64,000 nt of DNA from Hyposmocoma kahamanoa (lineage: Eukaryota > Arthropoda > Insecta > Lepidoptera > Cosmopterigidae). Positions 46,806 to 60,029 of this stretch are shown one piece after another. Position 1 is the stretch's first letter, and the number at the start of each line of letters is the position of its first letter. Location: positions 1,063,562 to 1,127,561 of the forward strand of contig NW_020653750.1 of assembly GCF_003589595.1 (NCBI RefSeq). Direction: 5' to 3'. A model generated the notes under the pieces. The model was not told where the DNA came from and ran no database searches. It saw nothing but the letters and a program-made list of their open reading frames with translations. A program made the translations under genes and the position numbers.

Positions 46806-48368
46806 CGCACGAATCGCACCACGCTTAGAAAAGTTCCTTTCACTTGCCTGGTATTATTAAATAGTGCTCCAGTTTTTTAATGGCTTTTGATACTAGTGTA
46901 GACCAAGAATTTCCGAACATTGCTGACGCAAATGGTAACTAACGGCAATGCCATTTTACAAGGACCGAGTTAATTACGCCACTCTAATTGATGGCATAGC
47001 CATGGAACTGGAAGGTCCAATGGATATAGATTGATGTGCCCAATGCACTTGACGAATGACGGTCACCCTTGATGGCTCATAAAAGATATTAAAGGCTTTA
47101 GAACTTTCTAATCATTGGATTACGTCTCGTGTTTGATCTTTCACATTATATTTGTCTCACTTATCTGCTGTCGAATGAAAACAGATTTGAAGTATTTTCC
47201 AATAAACCAATTGAGTAGAAAACATTCTCATGTATTTTTAGCAATTTCTTTCCTTACCTTTCTACCTTTTATTTTCTCCAAGGTGAAATGGAAGTATTTA
47301 ATCTACAGTATTTACACTATTGTTATTATTTACATATGTAAGTAAAATGTTTTTGTACCTGTCTAGATGTAATTAAGTTTAATGTAATTAAGATTTTTGC
47401 TGTATCATATTATATTTTTACTTAAATAGACTGAACTCCTTCGCCGCGGATAAAGCCGGAAGGGCTTTTATGAGCCAAACTTGTAATTAGTATTTTTTTA
47501 TATTTTGGTCAATAAACTAGAAAAATAAATTAAAATAAAACTTTAATAATTTATATAAAAAACTCCTTTGTAAGAAAGATGGTTTAAACTAAACGGGATA
47601 ATTTATAGAGGCTGAAACCTAAACTGTGAAGTTTCCTCTATGTTTCTGATCACCAGGCCTCCAACTCCAGAAGATCTAATCAATATATAAATATCAGTGG
47701 AAACAATTCTACAAAAAATAGGGCAATTGATTACTGCCGCATCTATATATGACAATATTCTAAATGTGTGTATTATGTGTGTACGTGTGTATATGTGACC
47801 TGTGTGAGTTTAAATTACAGTACAATATTTTATTTATTAAGCGAATACCGCACCTACCACAGAATGCTAGCTCACTGAATAGTCGGAATTATTTGCTCAT
47901 ACCAATTCCTGAGTCACGTAGGACAAACGAAAAATTCCCTTTCGGACATATTTTGAGCGACGTGTGTTCGGAATCCCAAATTTTGTGCGCTTATTCAGCT
48001 ACGAGTATTTTGTCACGCTTTTAAAAATACATTAACTGTTTTATGAAGAAACTGACAACTGCACAATCGATTCCCTGTTTCAAGCACCAATGCAGTCTCA
48101 TAAAAGAGATATAAAACAAATTTACCACGAGATCTTAGAAGACCATTCCAGTTTATTTGTGAGTTTCCTCCGCGCACCCCTTTTTTAAAACGTAAACGGC
48201 AGTCATTACAGTCGGTCGTTGCACACGAAAATTCTTTCATGTCTATTCAGCCGTTGGATTCCGAAGCAGTTTGAATAGTGCACCAGTGAAAATAATCGCC
48301 ATAGTAAAGCACAATCGTTGATTGGAAGGGTGCCAAGTCGTCGCAGCGTGGCGTGCGAGTCGTACGTA

Positions 48369-48615
48369 GCATTCCTATGTGTTAAAATTAACAATTTCTC
48401 AAAAAAATTGACGGTGTAACCGAGCTGTCGAAATAGCCACACAAATCTTTAGATAGAATTGAATTCCCCCAACAACTAATTTTCACGTCTTGCGTTCCTA
48501 TGTGTTAAAATTAACAATTTCTCATGAAATCAAACGCGTAACGAGGCTGTCAAAATAGCCACACAAAACCTTAGGTAGTATTGAATTCCCCCAACAACCA
48601 ATTTTCACGTCCTGG
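48369..48615. repeat. Tandem duplication, two 123-bp units
   Basis: The unit beginning ttcctatgtgttaaaattaa at 48372 repeats at 48495 with roughly 85-90% identity judged by eye, including aatagccacacaaa and gaattcccccaacaac. Confidence 0.85.
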
Positions 48616-49389
48616 TAAGATTGCCTTTGCTAAATCAACAGCTACTCAACGACGAAACAGTTCTATTTAAGTTTTGTTAAAGTTCCATGGTTACCAGGCG
48701 ATAGTTAAATTTATTCAGTCTTTTTAGAACACAAAGGAAATTGTAACATTTTCTATTATGCCATTTAATAGCGAGTTACTTGTTTACAAAGCAAACTTTT
48801 TCATCTTCATTTTCATTTTGTGGTTGAGAATTTCATTACGGTGGAGCGAGTGGTTTTCTTTAGCAGGCGTCTCAAGGGTCGTTCGGAAGGAATACCCAAA
48901 ACGATTTGTAATGATTCTAGCTTGTCGTGTTCGTGATTAAATGAAGAACTTATTAATTTGTGCACAAAGTCCAGAAATTTTAATTTCCATTGTGTTCGTG
49001 GATTGATTTGGCAGGACTCCTTAAGACAGGTCAAGCGTATTACAATGACAATGGGTCAGACTATTTATTAAAGTTTTTCCATTTACCTTTTTCACTGGTC
49101 CCCGCATTGTTTGGAATGTAGTTCCACAAAGAGCAAACGACAATACAAGGGTTGGCCGAGAGCCAGCCGTATCACGTTGTCAAGAAACGGCAAACTTCAT
49201 TTAATTTCGCCGACAATTGATAAATTTTAAATGAAAATTAACGTTAACGAAGTCGACAATGGGTGTTTCAATTTTGGTTCGTAATCGGATTAAAATGTCT
49301 TCGAGTCCGTGACTGCGTTCGAATAACCTCTTAATGTCGAATAATCTCAATCAGGCCAATTTGTTGAACAGTTTAAATTTTAGTAATAG

Positions 49390-49660
49390 AGAAAAAGTTC
49401 TTCCATGGAAGTACTGCCACCTTACCTAATTCTGCCACCAAGCTGTAACGTGAACGTTACTACGTTTCGGTTTTGAAGGTTAAGGGTGCTGGTGAAATTA
49501 CAGGCATATGGGACTAGTCAACTTATTTCTCAGGATGATGAGCGCAGTGACAGACAGATCTTTGTGATTTGAGCTCTGAGTGGCACTACATCTGCTATGG
49601 ACAGGCGTATCGTTTACCAGCAGGTGCACGACATTTCGCCCCGTCACATCTTCTCAAAAA
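49390..49660 (+). repeat. LINE-tail repeat C, copy 11
   Basis: From ttcttccatggaagtactgc through gctggtgaaattacaggcat to gccccgtcacatcttc. Missing a few bases around the gatctttg block. Confidence 0.7.
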
Positions 49661-52434
49661 AAAGGACCAATACAAAGGGTTCAAAAGTTGACGATGCCTT
49701 TCACGCCGTAATCTCAAAAATTACGTAATTATTTTAAGGATGATTGCCTATGTTTCCAGTTTAACTGGCTTGAATACACTTTCCCAAATAAAAAGTTTTT
49801 TTTTCGTTAACGAAAATACCGTGTAATCCCATTCATGATTGAGTGATGGTAACTGAAATTTTTAAGAATCACTGTGACTATCATTTTCCGTGTTTACTTT
49901 TTTACAAGGACAACGATTTTCGAGATAAATTAATGATGTTTTTCGTATAAATCTGTCAGCAGAAGACTCACAGTTTGCTTTGACATATTCACACCCTTGT
50001 ACAAGGTCTATTTGAGAGGAAGATGCAGCACAGATAGATAACCGGCACACACACGTAATGGAGAATCTGATCGTATAATCCAGACCATCATTGTGGTAAT
50101 ATACTAAGAAGAAAATCCACTGTCCATTTTCTAGACTAATAAAGCGATTCTCAGCGCTTAAAATTCATATTCATCAATAATTCATATTTTTAACATGAAA
50201 GACAGACTCACTTGGAAACATTTATAAAAGCAAAAGTCAAATTTTTAGAAAATGTTACGAGATTGATTCTAATTTTTCTTTCTAAAATAATAAAATATCA
50301 CATTTCCAATCGGTATTTCCAAACAATTACAAACGTTGACTTCTCAACCAAAAGAAAAACTAGAAGGAAAAACTACTTTTTTCCCGAAAACCGAGCTTTT
50401 GTTGGACGTCAGATTACATAAGGTAAAGTATTGTTATTGTTTTCATTTGATTGTACACTTCACTTTTCTTAACAATGAACTTAATGCGAACAAGAAAATA
50501 AATGGACCGTTCATTAAGTATAAATGGATTTATCGTCGATCCATTTTAAGTAGAAAAAAATGTGTCAATTATTACAGTATATTTATTACTTACCGCAAAG
50601 TGCAATTAACGACAAAAACTTCATTTTGGTACTCCCAATTCTCCTGTATTCGTTCATTATTTACACACGCACGCTTAATTAGACTGCGGTGTCGACTTTA
50701 GTCACATCATTAATTTTCACTCTATGATACCATCGTCGCGATTTTTACCGTCACTGCCCAAATTTGTAGTAAAATCACACTGACTGCAAATTGCAAACAA
50801 TAACAGCTTTGAATGGAACAGTTCTAAATTCAGATTAGTTTTTCGACAGTTGGTTGTTGTTTACAAGTCACCGATCGAGTTCGAGTTCCATATTTGTGAA
50901 CAAGAACAGCGTACTGGGGCGTGCTACCCGCTTGGACTCCCTCCGCCGAATGTCCTTGGTTTTCCCGCTAGGGTAACGTCATGCGCACTGTGGACTCCCC
51001 CTAAAGGGTCCTTAAGTGGATTAAGTTTTTAAACTTTGACAATTGATAAAATGGGATCGAGTTTGTTAAGACCGAATCGTTAAGTGAAAAGTTGCAAATG
51101 AAATGCTCCTTATTTTCCTCTCCGAATGTTTTGAACAAAACGTGCGAAATCCGTTCGCAAACTTTTATGAAGTTAAAAATTTGCACGGCCTAATTGATGA
51201 TGCTTTTATTGTTTTTTTTTATAATACCTTTCAATTTATTTTAAGTTTTGCGTATCTCTATATATAATTTTTATAGAAGGTACACATTACAGTCAAAAGT
51301 GCTCACAGTCGTAAGCGTAGCTTATCAGACAAGTATCCTTTTTAGTAAACAGGCTTGGAACATACGATCTTTAGATTTAATTACACTGGCTCGGGACATC
51401 GCAATGCCATTTTGTGGTAGAAATAGGCAAAGCGGAGCTAGGTTTCCGCACAGTTACCCTACCACCAGTAAGTAATTATTTTTAATGAGACATGTGAAGT
51501 AGGTGTTGACTTAAAAGTCACCTAACATCAGTTTAAATGCATTTTCAACAAAATTACCTGAAAACAATATATATATTTAGAATATCTATTTGAGAAAATG
51601 TTCGTTTACAAACGCCAGAACAAGAGTGATTTATTTAAACTTTTGAAAATTTCATAGAAACAAAGGGCGTACCAAAAATTTTTGTGCGTTTTTCGTTACA
51701 TTCAGATATTTCGATCAAATTCCTTTATTTTTTCCATCCTCTAAGGTCAAAACAGTCTTTACAATTCTTGATTTTGCTCATTGATTAGTGTAATCGACAA
51801 AAACGAAATGACTAGCAGAGGTTCCAAAATCTTTCAAAGTAGCAATTCTGTTAGTGCCTAGAATAAGACTTTTTGGACAATAGAGATTTTTGTGACAGTT
51901 GAAGACTGAGGATGTGGCATTATTCCTTAAACGAGAAAATGTCGCAGCACACGAGAATTGGTCCCGTGGAGTTGAATATCTCATTTCACATTCGAATGTC
52001 ATACCCATGTCATTTTTGGATTTTTTTCATTGAATTTTTATTATTCGCCTCCTATCCATGCTCCGATCCAGTTAGACTCACAAGAATAAAGTGACCCCAG
52101 AGACATGATACTGTTTCTTTAATATATCTTTTCTTCTTTTCTTTTGAGTTTGCTTTAACTAAATAGGAATATCGATCAGCGTAGCCTCTAATGACAGATT
52201 ACTATGAATATTTTAATTTCACAGCATTTTAGGTTTGTTAGGCCAGGTAAGATTTCTCTGAAATCCATTAAAAATTGCGACATTAAAGCGACATCCTGGC
52301 TGGTATATACCTGGTTGAGTAAAGAAAAACTTTCATAGATTTCTCACGATGGCGCCGTAACTCGTAGCGCCTCGTAGCGCCTAGACGCTACGGCAAAAAA
52401 GAAGTAAAAAAAAAACAAAAAACAAAGATCTGCA

Positions 52435-52560
52435 ACTAGTACGTATATACGTTCGTTCAGTAGCTTCATTGGGAGAGCGTTAGCCATGGTAAGACGAAGG
52501 CACTGGTTCGAATCCAGCCAGATCGAAGAAATTATTCATTTGTATTAGATTTATATTAAG
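52435..52560 (+). repeat. tRNA-like element (family B), copy 3
   Basis: gttcagtagcttcattggga (box A) and cactggttcgaatccagcc (perfect box B GGTTCGAATCC), followed by gaagaaattattcatttgta. Upstream gaaaaactttcatagatttc is shared with the copy at 60 kb. Confidence 0.65.
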
Positions 52561-54154
52561 CTGGGCACTCACTAGCGACCTGTAATCGTAGACGTTGCAT
52601 GTTAAGTGACCAAAGATCATAGTATGTACATGGTTCGCGAGTTTGCAAGCGGAACGCGTGCGGTTCGCAATGAGCCGACAATAACCAGGTACTCATTCTA
52701 GCGAGTAAAGACTGTTTCACGCGTACACACTAGAGCCTCGTAACTGCATCTGTCACGTTACAGTTACATCTTGATAGTGAATATCTACCCAGCTTTATTG
52801 AATATCAAAATATATTTTGACAGAACATCTCATACTTAAAGAAGTAAGCTTCGGTGACGTATCTTTTAGTTATTTTAAATATTTAACTGTAAATATTTTT
52901 ATTTTACTATTATTGTACATATATATTTCAAATTCTGATTATACGCTGCCGAAAATATTCGACAGCCCTCCAGGTGCGGACGTTAAGCGGTGTTGATGTT
53001 GTATAAGCAACCTAAGTCTATTAGCATTTTATTAAGATGGAAATATTTGTTAGATATAGAAACTATAAAATATAGTCTATATGACGGTTAAAAATCTTAG
53101 TAATACTTTGACACTTATTTTTAAGCAACTTACCTTTAATCGTTATCTAATAAGATAACAAATACTGAGAAAATAGACTTAAACAAAAACCAAAACAAAT
53201 ACGTTCTATAGTTAATCGTTTAACAGGCAACCAACAACTTCCATTCGGAATACACAAAATAACTAATAGCATGATAAGGCACAAATGGCACTGCCAAAGG
53301 CAATTAGCTAACACTCCGAAAACCAATTAATTATAACTCGTTGCATTTATTTTGACTGAAAATTGTAAACAAATAAAGGAGTTAATATTTTCATTTGCGC
53401 AATAAAAGCTTTTCATATTTCCATTTTGTTGTGACACCGGTGAATAAAAGTGTGTTTCTTTTATGAAACAATAGTACAATGACTGTGATAACATATTGCG
53501 AAACAATTCTAAACACATTCAATAGTCCAAACAATTCCCTCAAAATAAAACACAACACATTTCTCAAAAAAATGATAAAAGATTTCCACACCCTCGCTTT
53601 CCGTATGTAGACATTATTTACGTATGCAAAATGAAAATTGCCAATATAACAGAGTGGCGTAAGTTATCAAACTATATTTTTCTTATGAAACTCGTGCAAA
53701 CAATCTCTTATAGGTATACGATTGAGGGCGGTGAACTTTGTAAAGGAGACAAACATCCGAGGACTAAAAGTAATTTATTCCTCGTACGTCATACTTTGCA
53801 CCCTGCGGGCCCTCGTAAACTTATCTACCCTTATTACACTAAAGCCATATTCTGGAGCTACAGCTGGAGCGTTGGTCAACACGAAGTTCCGCTACTCGCG
53901 CGACTGAGCATCACTCAGTTTCAATAAATAACTAAAGAGAGCGTTTTATAGTGATGTTCAAGATGAAAACCACACCATTATCGTTTCATCAGTAGTGAAT
54001 GGATGACTGATAGTATACAGGCGTCAAAGTGATGTGTACACAATGAAAATTATACAGCCCTTGTCTCTCTTCTAGATTTATACTTTCAACGTTTTCTACG
54101 ACTTGATGGTGTTCTGATGATATCCACACGGAAACCGTGAATTTGAATGGAATG

Positions 54155-54415
54155 ATACTATTTTTTCCTATCTAAATCGCGTCAAATAAACGAACTTTTC
54201 GGGCCCTTTACCATGGTCACGGCTGACAATTGATACGTTGTGTTGTTTGAAAAAACAAATATATGTTATCGAGTTCTTAGGTTTTCACGATTGTTAGACG
54301 GTTGACTGCCGTGACTATAGAACTTGTAAAGAGCCCAGAACGTTGGTTTGTTTGAAAAAAACAAATACATACGATTTACTTCCGGAAAATAGTTTCATTT
54401 CCTGAATATACGCTA
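54155..54415. repeat. Foldback family F, complete two-armed copy
   Basis: The left arm (ttttcgggccctttaccatg) and the right arm, inverted (gttctgggctctttacaagt), are about 80-100 bp each and enclose ggttttcacgattgttagac. The same arms are seen singly at 21098-21245 and 61018-61100. Confidence 0.7.
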
Positions 54416-56257
54416 TTTAGATTCAAAACAATAGCTTTTTTTCTATGTGTAACTATCGAAAAAACCTAAAAACTCGATATCGTTACTTTGCTCATTATTA
54501 GAAAAATAGCTATAACTATTTATTATACGTACGTAGTATTAGTTACGTAAGTACGTAACTAATATTGTATATATTAATGAAGTTATTATGTTTAAGAAGC
54601 GTGGAAATATTAAAATAAAAAATATTATTGGTCTGTAACAACTTTTCTCAGCTTCGCTTTGTGTAGTGTAGATGATAAACCCTTTATAGCATAGCTGTAA
54701 CTGTTACTTGTTGTTCGGGTCTTAAAATTTCATGTGTCAAGTAAGAAAAAAAACTTTAACCTATCCGACAGTAAACAAACTTATTATTTATGAAAAGGGT
54801 AACAAAGTAGAAAGTATTTTCTCAGTTAAGAGAATGGACATTTGATAAAAGAAACAATTTTAATCCCTTATGAGTTACATGCCCGCAAAATATTTAATAT
54901 ATTTACGTTTGTGACGACGTAATTATTTTTACAGGACAATTATTTACTGAAATATTAAATATATTTATCGAGGTCTTAGGTTTTCGCGTTTCTTACACAT
55001 AGGAAATATAGTACATTATTGCAGAGGCCGGGAAGTAAGGAATGGCTGGACGAGCGTCAGCGAGGCCTTGTATTAATACGAGTCAAGCAATCCCGAAGAC
55101 GAAAAAAACAAAAGAATACCAAAACTTTAGTTTAAATGCCGCCTTTTTCTTTTTTTTTAAATAAGCTGTACAGGTAGAAAAAAAAAAAAAAAAAAAGGTA
55201 TTTTTAATTCTCGCAATCAGAACACTGGGCAATTGGCTCTATGAGTTTTATTTTTGCCTGTTTACATAATTCATTATTAGTAGGTAGATTTAGAGTTTAG
55301 AAAAGATGATAGTAATGGATTTTCATACTTACTTGCAGGCCTTGGCCGGAAAGAAGTTGCATGGTCTACTTTCCGTGTTCGTTTTTTGAAAGTAATGCAA
55401 ACATTTCCGAGCACGTTTGAGGAAAAATATTTTTTCGGATCTAAATCTACGACACACTACTAGTTCCTTCTAAAGACAGCAATCAGTCATGTCTTTGCCT
55501 TGAAAGTTTTTTTAATGCGTTTTGATTTCCCATTAAATCAAATAACAAAACTAAACTCTCTCTTTCACATTAGGAACTCGCTAATATGATAGAGTCCTGC
55601 AAATAAGGCAAGCGCTCTCCCAGCTTGGTTTCAATGTTATTTACACACGTCCATGGTCAAAGCAGTAAAAATGTTATTTAATACCTCGGTGGGTAAAAAT
55701 TCCGCCTTTGATTCTATTCATTCTTTAAAGCAAGGACCAAAACAGGTAACCGTTACTTGTTTTTCAGTGTGTGCAAAATTGAACACAAACTACAAGCACA
55801 TACGATAGAATTCGTGACTTGTTATTTTTATCGGTTACAGGTACGTAGTCAATTCTACCTTATCTACATACATTTTGTGTTCAATTTTATGTCTGAAATG
55901 GTAAAGACATGAAGTTTACATAGGGCTAGAGTGAACTAGCTCTAACGTCTTCTTCAATAGAGGATTATTAAATTACTTGTTTCCTAAGTAAATGTGGAAC
56001 TTTGAAATGTGTTAGCGACATCGCATGACCTGGCAGAATTACTAAAATGATATTACTAAGCGTAATAGTTCTCGGTCTTACCGAATTAGTACAAACGCAA
56101 CTAAACATTTAGTTGGATGAGCAAATCCCACGAGAATTGTGCAAGCAAGTCTAATAAATCTACTTTCCCGTAAAGTGTAAAAGTGCAGTAGACTTTCTTT
56201 ATTAATGGTATTAAATTATTCGTTAAAACTGGAAGTTAGAGACAACTTATCTTAAAA
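54416..56257. other. Non-coding stretch
   Basis: No gene recognised. 54955-55080 carries gcagaggccgggaagtaagg and gagcgtcagcgaggccttgt, text that looks like a decayed dispersed repeat. A short palindrome around attagttacgt occurs near 54540-54565. Poly-A near 55180. Confidence 0.4.
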
Positions 56258-56261
56258 TAAA

Positions 56262-56326
56262 GGTGATTTTTTTCAACCGATTTAAAAAAAAGTAAACATA
56301 CAGTCGAATTGAGAACCTCCTCCTTG
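56262..56326 (-). repeat. Dispersed repeat H, fragment at an R1-like junction
   Basis: Contains agtcgaattgagaacctcct ccttgttctc, the repeat H end, immediately left of the GC-rich LINE sequence; the LINE probably inserted here. Confidence 0.5.
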
Positions 56327-56329
56327 TTC

Positions 56330-56760
56330 TCAAAAGGAGGCCGCGGAGCGGGTGCGCGAGGATGCGGCGGACGCGCACCCGCTCCGGCGCAGATGTACGG
56401 GGAGAAGGCGAAGGCAGTTCGCTGCTCGCCTGATCCCCTAGTGAGACCAGCGGGCTCTGGACAGGGACTCCGGAGCCTGCATTGCACGGCCTCACTCGTC
56501 TGGGGGGCGGGTCGGAGGACAACCGACTCGCCCCTCTGTTGGCGCGGGAGCCCTGGCGTAAGCTAGGGCGGCCGGGCGGCGTCGTGGTGAATGTTCACTG
56601 ATCCCACGGCGCCGACTCAACCGGCGAGAGGGAAACCCGGGGGGGTTTTAGTGGGGTAGGCCCTCCAGTCTGGAGGGAGAGTCCCCACATAACCCCTGAG
56701 TCTCCCTGGGCTCAGGGGTATCCATAAAGATTTCCCCCTCGTCAAAAAAGAAAAAAAAGA
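56330..56760 (+). mobile_element. R1-like LINE, 3' region with poly-A
   Basis: GC-rich text that ends gtatccataaagatttcccc and an A-rich tail. The last ~190 bp match the truncated copy inserted at 41351-41538, which fixes both the orientation and the 3' end. Frames in 56309-56566 show no RT motif. Confidence 0.75.
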
Positions 56761-56819
56761 GGTGATGGTTTAGGCGGTAAGTTAGGGGGTGGACCAGGGG
56801 TGTGTGACCCCCCCAAACC

Positions 56820-57730
56820 CACACCCTTTTTTTTTTCTTTCCAGGGGAAAATCCGTCATGGATACCACCGCGTCACGGTGAGGCGCGGTGGTTATGTGAG
56901 ACTCCTATTCACTAAAAACCCCCGGGTATTCCCACACTCCGCATGGGACGGGGCTGTGGTCATGGGGCGGGGGTTTATGATCCACGGCCCCGCCTGCGGT
57001 TGTCCGCGACTGCGGACCCACCTCTGGGAGACTTTACCGTCTCCACTCCGTCGTTAGTGGCATGTCGGGAATACTTGGCATGCCAACCAACTCGTGAACC
57101 CTTGCCCAGTGAGTGACAAAGCCCCCGTTTTGCCGCTCAGGGTTCATTGACAGGGCGACAGTTGTCGGGCATAGGCCAGCCGCCTGCACCCAAAACGTTT
57201 GCGGCGCATATGATGAGAGGAAGGGTCATCCTCTCGCTCTCGCTCGGCCGCCTCTTTCCGCGACAATACATCGGTGCATCGGCCACCGCACTCCACGCCC
57301 TCTCGCTGCCGACCATGGCTCGCACCACGGTCGACAGGGATAGGTCGTGCCCCACCACTGCGGTCAGGGTTGACCGCTGCTCGTCGAACGCCGGACATGC
57401 CTGCAGTGTGTGCTGGGCCGTCTCTTCGGCGCAGCCACACTGATGGCATACGGTCGTCGGTTCTCGTCCCACCCTGCACAGGTATTCCCGAAGCAACCGT
57501 GCCCCGTCAGAACCTGCGCAAGGTGGTATGAGATGCCTCCCCAGGATCGATCCGCCCATTCTGCCAGGACTGGTCGAATCGCTCCGATGGTCCAGTGGCC
57601 AGATCTCGACTCCTCCAGCTTCTCTTGCCACTTCCGGAACACGGCCCGTCGGATGTTTATCCGCCATCAATTAATGTGCTCCAGAAGTGGCTCCTCCCCT
57701 TTGGACCTCAGCTTTGCCGACCGCTAACCC
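56820..57730 (-). mobile_element. Second R1-like LINE, 3' part, tail-to-tail with the first
   Basis: On the minus strand a poly-A (T run at 56827-56836) follows a 3' UTR of about 300 bp and the C-terminus of ORF2. It differs in sequence from the plus-strand copy to its left, so it is a related but distinct family. The ACCC-rich simple sequence at 57728-57820 borders it. Confidence 0.75.
57170..57670 (-). pseudogene. R1-clade ORF2 C-terminus with zinc-knuckle, frameshifted
   Basis: Three minus-strand frames carry one conserved tail in order. The first (from 57642) has WADRSWGGISYHLAQVLTGH and GCFGN. The second (from about 57485) has YLCRVGREPTTVCHQCGCA, with the C-x2-C-x8-H-x4-C cluster (CHQCGCAEETAQHTLQAC), and then VVRAMVGSERAWSAVAD. 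The third (from about 57270) has SRKEAAEREREDDPSS. This is the end of the reverse-transcriptase protein of R1-clade non-LTR elements; the zinc cluster is thought to bind nucleic acid. Two frameshifts make it inactive. Confidence 0.85.
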
Positions 57731-57820
57731 ACCCACACACCTACTCACCCACCCGCTCACCCACCTACTGCTCACCCACTCAAATCAACTCACCCACCCC
57801 CGCGCCCACCCCCTCACGCA
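57728..57820. repeat. ACCC-rich simple sequence
   Basis: Runs of caccca/ctcaccc words (ccacccacacacctactcac and similar) with a strong pyrimidine bias on the plus strand. Confidence 0.7.
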
Positions 57821-57839
57821 CTCCCTTACCTTAGGTGGT

Positions 57840-59990
57840 TGCACCTAACCCATATTCAATTTTTCATACTATACCTACACTGGTAGGTACTGGTGTATTA
57901 TTAAATTAATATAAATTATTATTATTTTCTTAATGGTGGCCACTAGGCTTGGGCCAGTGTCAGTTTTATAAGAATAATATACAAAATATGGCGATCGTCG
58001 CCAGTGTCAGTTTTCCATTATACGTTACCACGGGTTGGTGAAGCTGTCACTGTCAAGAGTAAACTCGAACCATCAACGAATTTAATAAATTAAATTATGT
58101 TGTTTTTTATGAAGGATTTATGTAATTTTCTATAATTGTTTCTAGTTTATTTTGCATGGACATGTAAAATGAAGCCGATTTTATTTTATTTATTTTTTAA
58201 ATACATTTGCTATAGAAATTTAAACAAAGTCAGAAATAGTAATAAGAAAACCCATCTTTACTCGAAATAAAATGTTTAGTAATAATAATAATAATAATAA
58301 TAAAATAAAAGAAATCAATTTGACGTCAATGCTTTTCGCTTCGATATTTTAGGAACTTTAATTACAAAAAAATAACTATAACAAGTAATTTAACAGTATG
58401 GCTTTAAACAGAGAAATAAATTCTTTATGACAAACATCAAAGTTCGCAATATTCGCTAAGATGTTCTTAGATACGAAACATGTGATAGTGTTATTTATGT
58501 ATACACATAACAATGCATAACAATAGCGAAGTGTAGATACTTGAATGTTAATAAAAATTACTTTTGTTTCATGCTTTAGTCGGAATTGCATCGCAATTGT
58601 AATAAAAATACAAGGAATGGATGGCCGAATGGTGTCATTGTTACAAAAATTATCGCTTTTATTTCTATGGATTTCAAGAATCCATTTGTACGCGTGGGTA
58701 GGCAAAATAAAACAACACTGGACATAATGTACGGACAACGGCACATCAGACTACACATTTGTGTTCGAAAATCGCCTCCAGTGCAACGTAAAGTTACGTC
58801 AATGTGAAGCTTGATGTGCTGGCGTGTGTACAACCGCAACATTTGTTGAAATTTTTTTCATTACATTGAAATGAGTTATTAGTTCTTGTAAGCATCTGAA
58901 AGATTTAGAAAACCTGTGTTTAACACTAGATTGTTTGTGGACAGAAATTGTACAGCAAAGAGTTACTTTACTATTAGGTAGTGTTTTTATTGAAGCGCAT
59001 TTTTTTAAACAGTAAATTCGAAATACTGATTTTTTGCAGAGAACGACCTACCAAGTTCAGTGATGTTGATTGTACGGTTAATTGACGTCACGGCATAAGC
59101 ACAGGCGCAAAGCTGCCGCATGCAAGCTGTAGTTTATAGTGAGCTATATGACGTCACTTGAGCTCCAATGCGCGCGTAGCATCTCACTTTATATCAAGTA
59201 AGACTGTTGATAAATACAAGTATAATGAAAAGAAATGGAAAATAAGAGGAAACTGCAGTCATAATTGAAATCATATCGGAAGTACCTGGAAGACATTTTT
59301 ACTTAGCATAAAGGCCGCTTGTTGTACGTTAGCATGCTCTGTGATGCTTACATTACTGTTTCTATGTTGTCATTGCAATTTATAATGTGCAATAAAAAAT
59401 TCATTCAATCATTTAAATTACTCAATCGTCGTAATAAAATTCAAAATGTATATACGTTAAATTAAGAAAAAATTAACTATACAACCTACACCTAGATGTA
59501 CAAAAACGTAACGCTCTGTTGCAATGTTATTTTTATTAGCCGTCAAAGCATTCGAAGAGACACGATCCAATTATACGACCCGCTTCAGTCGTCTTGAAAA
59601 AAGGCGCTTGTATTCTGTTACTTTGCGACGACGTGAATCGAGAGTACTAAAATATTACTCGAGTTCATTACTTATTCTTGAATGTCTTCAGTATATAAAA
59701 TAAATGAAATTTCTGTAAATAAAAACGTAAAAAATACATTAAGTTATGTAATTTCATTGGTTGCTCATGACGTGAATACCACTAAAAACCAACCAACCAG
59801 CAAATTGCGGCTTCATCCGCGTGGTACGAGATAGCGTGGAAGGTAGCATCCGCGCTAGTGCCGCCTCACTCCACTTTTCAAACTCCATAAGTGCACATCA
59901 ACATTTATTCGTTAAAAGTATTTTAAAGTGTTTCGAAATTTGCTATTTACTAGTATTAAATTATATGTAGGCATTGTAAAGCGCCAATAA
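57840..59990. other. Non-coding stretch
   Basis: Contains an (AAT)n run near 58277-58304 and the ~100-bp MITE. Overlapping frames at 58376-58842 on both strands have no recognised domain. Confidence 0.4.
58730..58832. repeat. ~100-bp foldback MITE, copy 3
   Basis: tacggacaacggcacatcag at the left and cttgatgtgctggcgtgtgt at the right, almost the same as 16324-16412 with a longer loop. Confidence 0.7.
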
Positions 59991-60029
59991 ATGACTTAGG
60001 CTGAGTGAAGAAAAACTTTCACAGATTAT

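Larger units (their letters stand above)
44913..48368. other. Mostly featureless AT-rich DNA with SINE-like pieces
   Basis: Holds the family B element at 45985-46165, a truncated tRNA-like head at 46420-46525 (ccgtagcttagttggtg) and a minus-strand head at 46735-46805 (tcggtggtccagcagtt then gggttcgattcg). No gene recognised. Confidence 0.45.
48616..54154. other. Long stretch without recognised genes
   Basis: Contains LINE-tail repeat C copy 11 and a family B tRNA-like element. A short GC-richer interval near 50910-51015 has a 60-codon frame with no known domain. The simple inverted words at 52360-52390 (gtagcgcctcgtagcgcct) look like a local repeat. Confidence 0.45.

Noticed and set aside
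50850..51032. 60-codon frame in a GC-richer spot
   Set aside because: No domain and no matching splice signals; could be a decayed repeat.
56236..57834. Many overlapping frames of 70-110 codons on both strands
   Set aside because: High GC lowers stop frequency; only the minus-strand frames at 57170-57670 match LINE ORF2 motifs.
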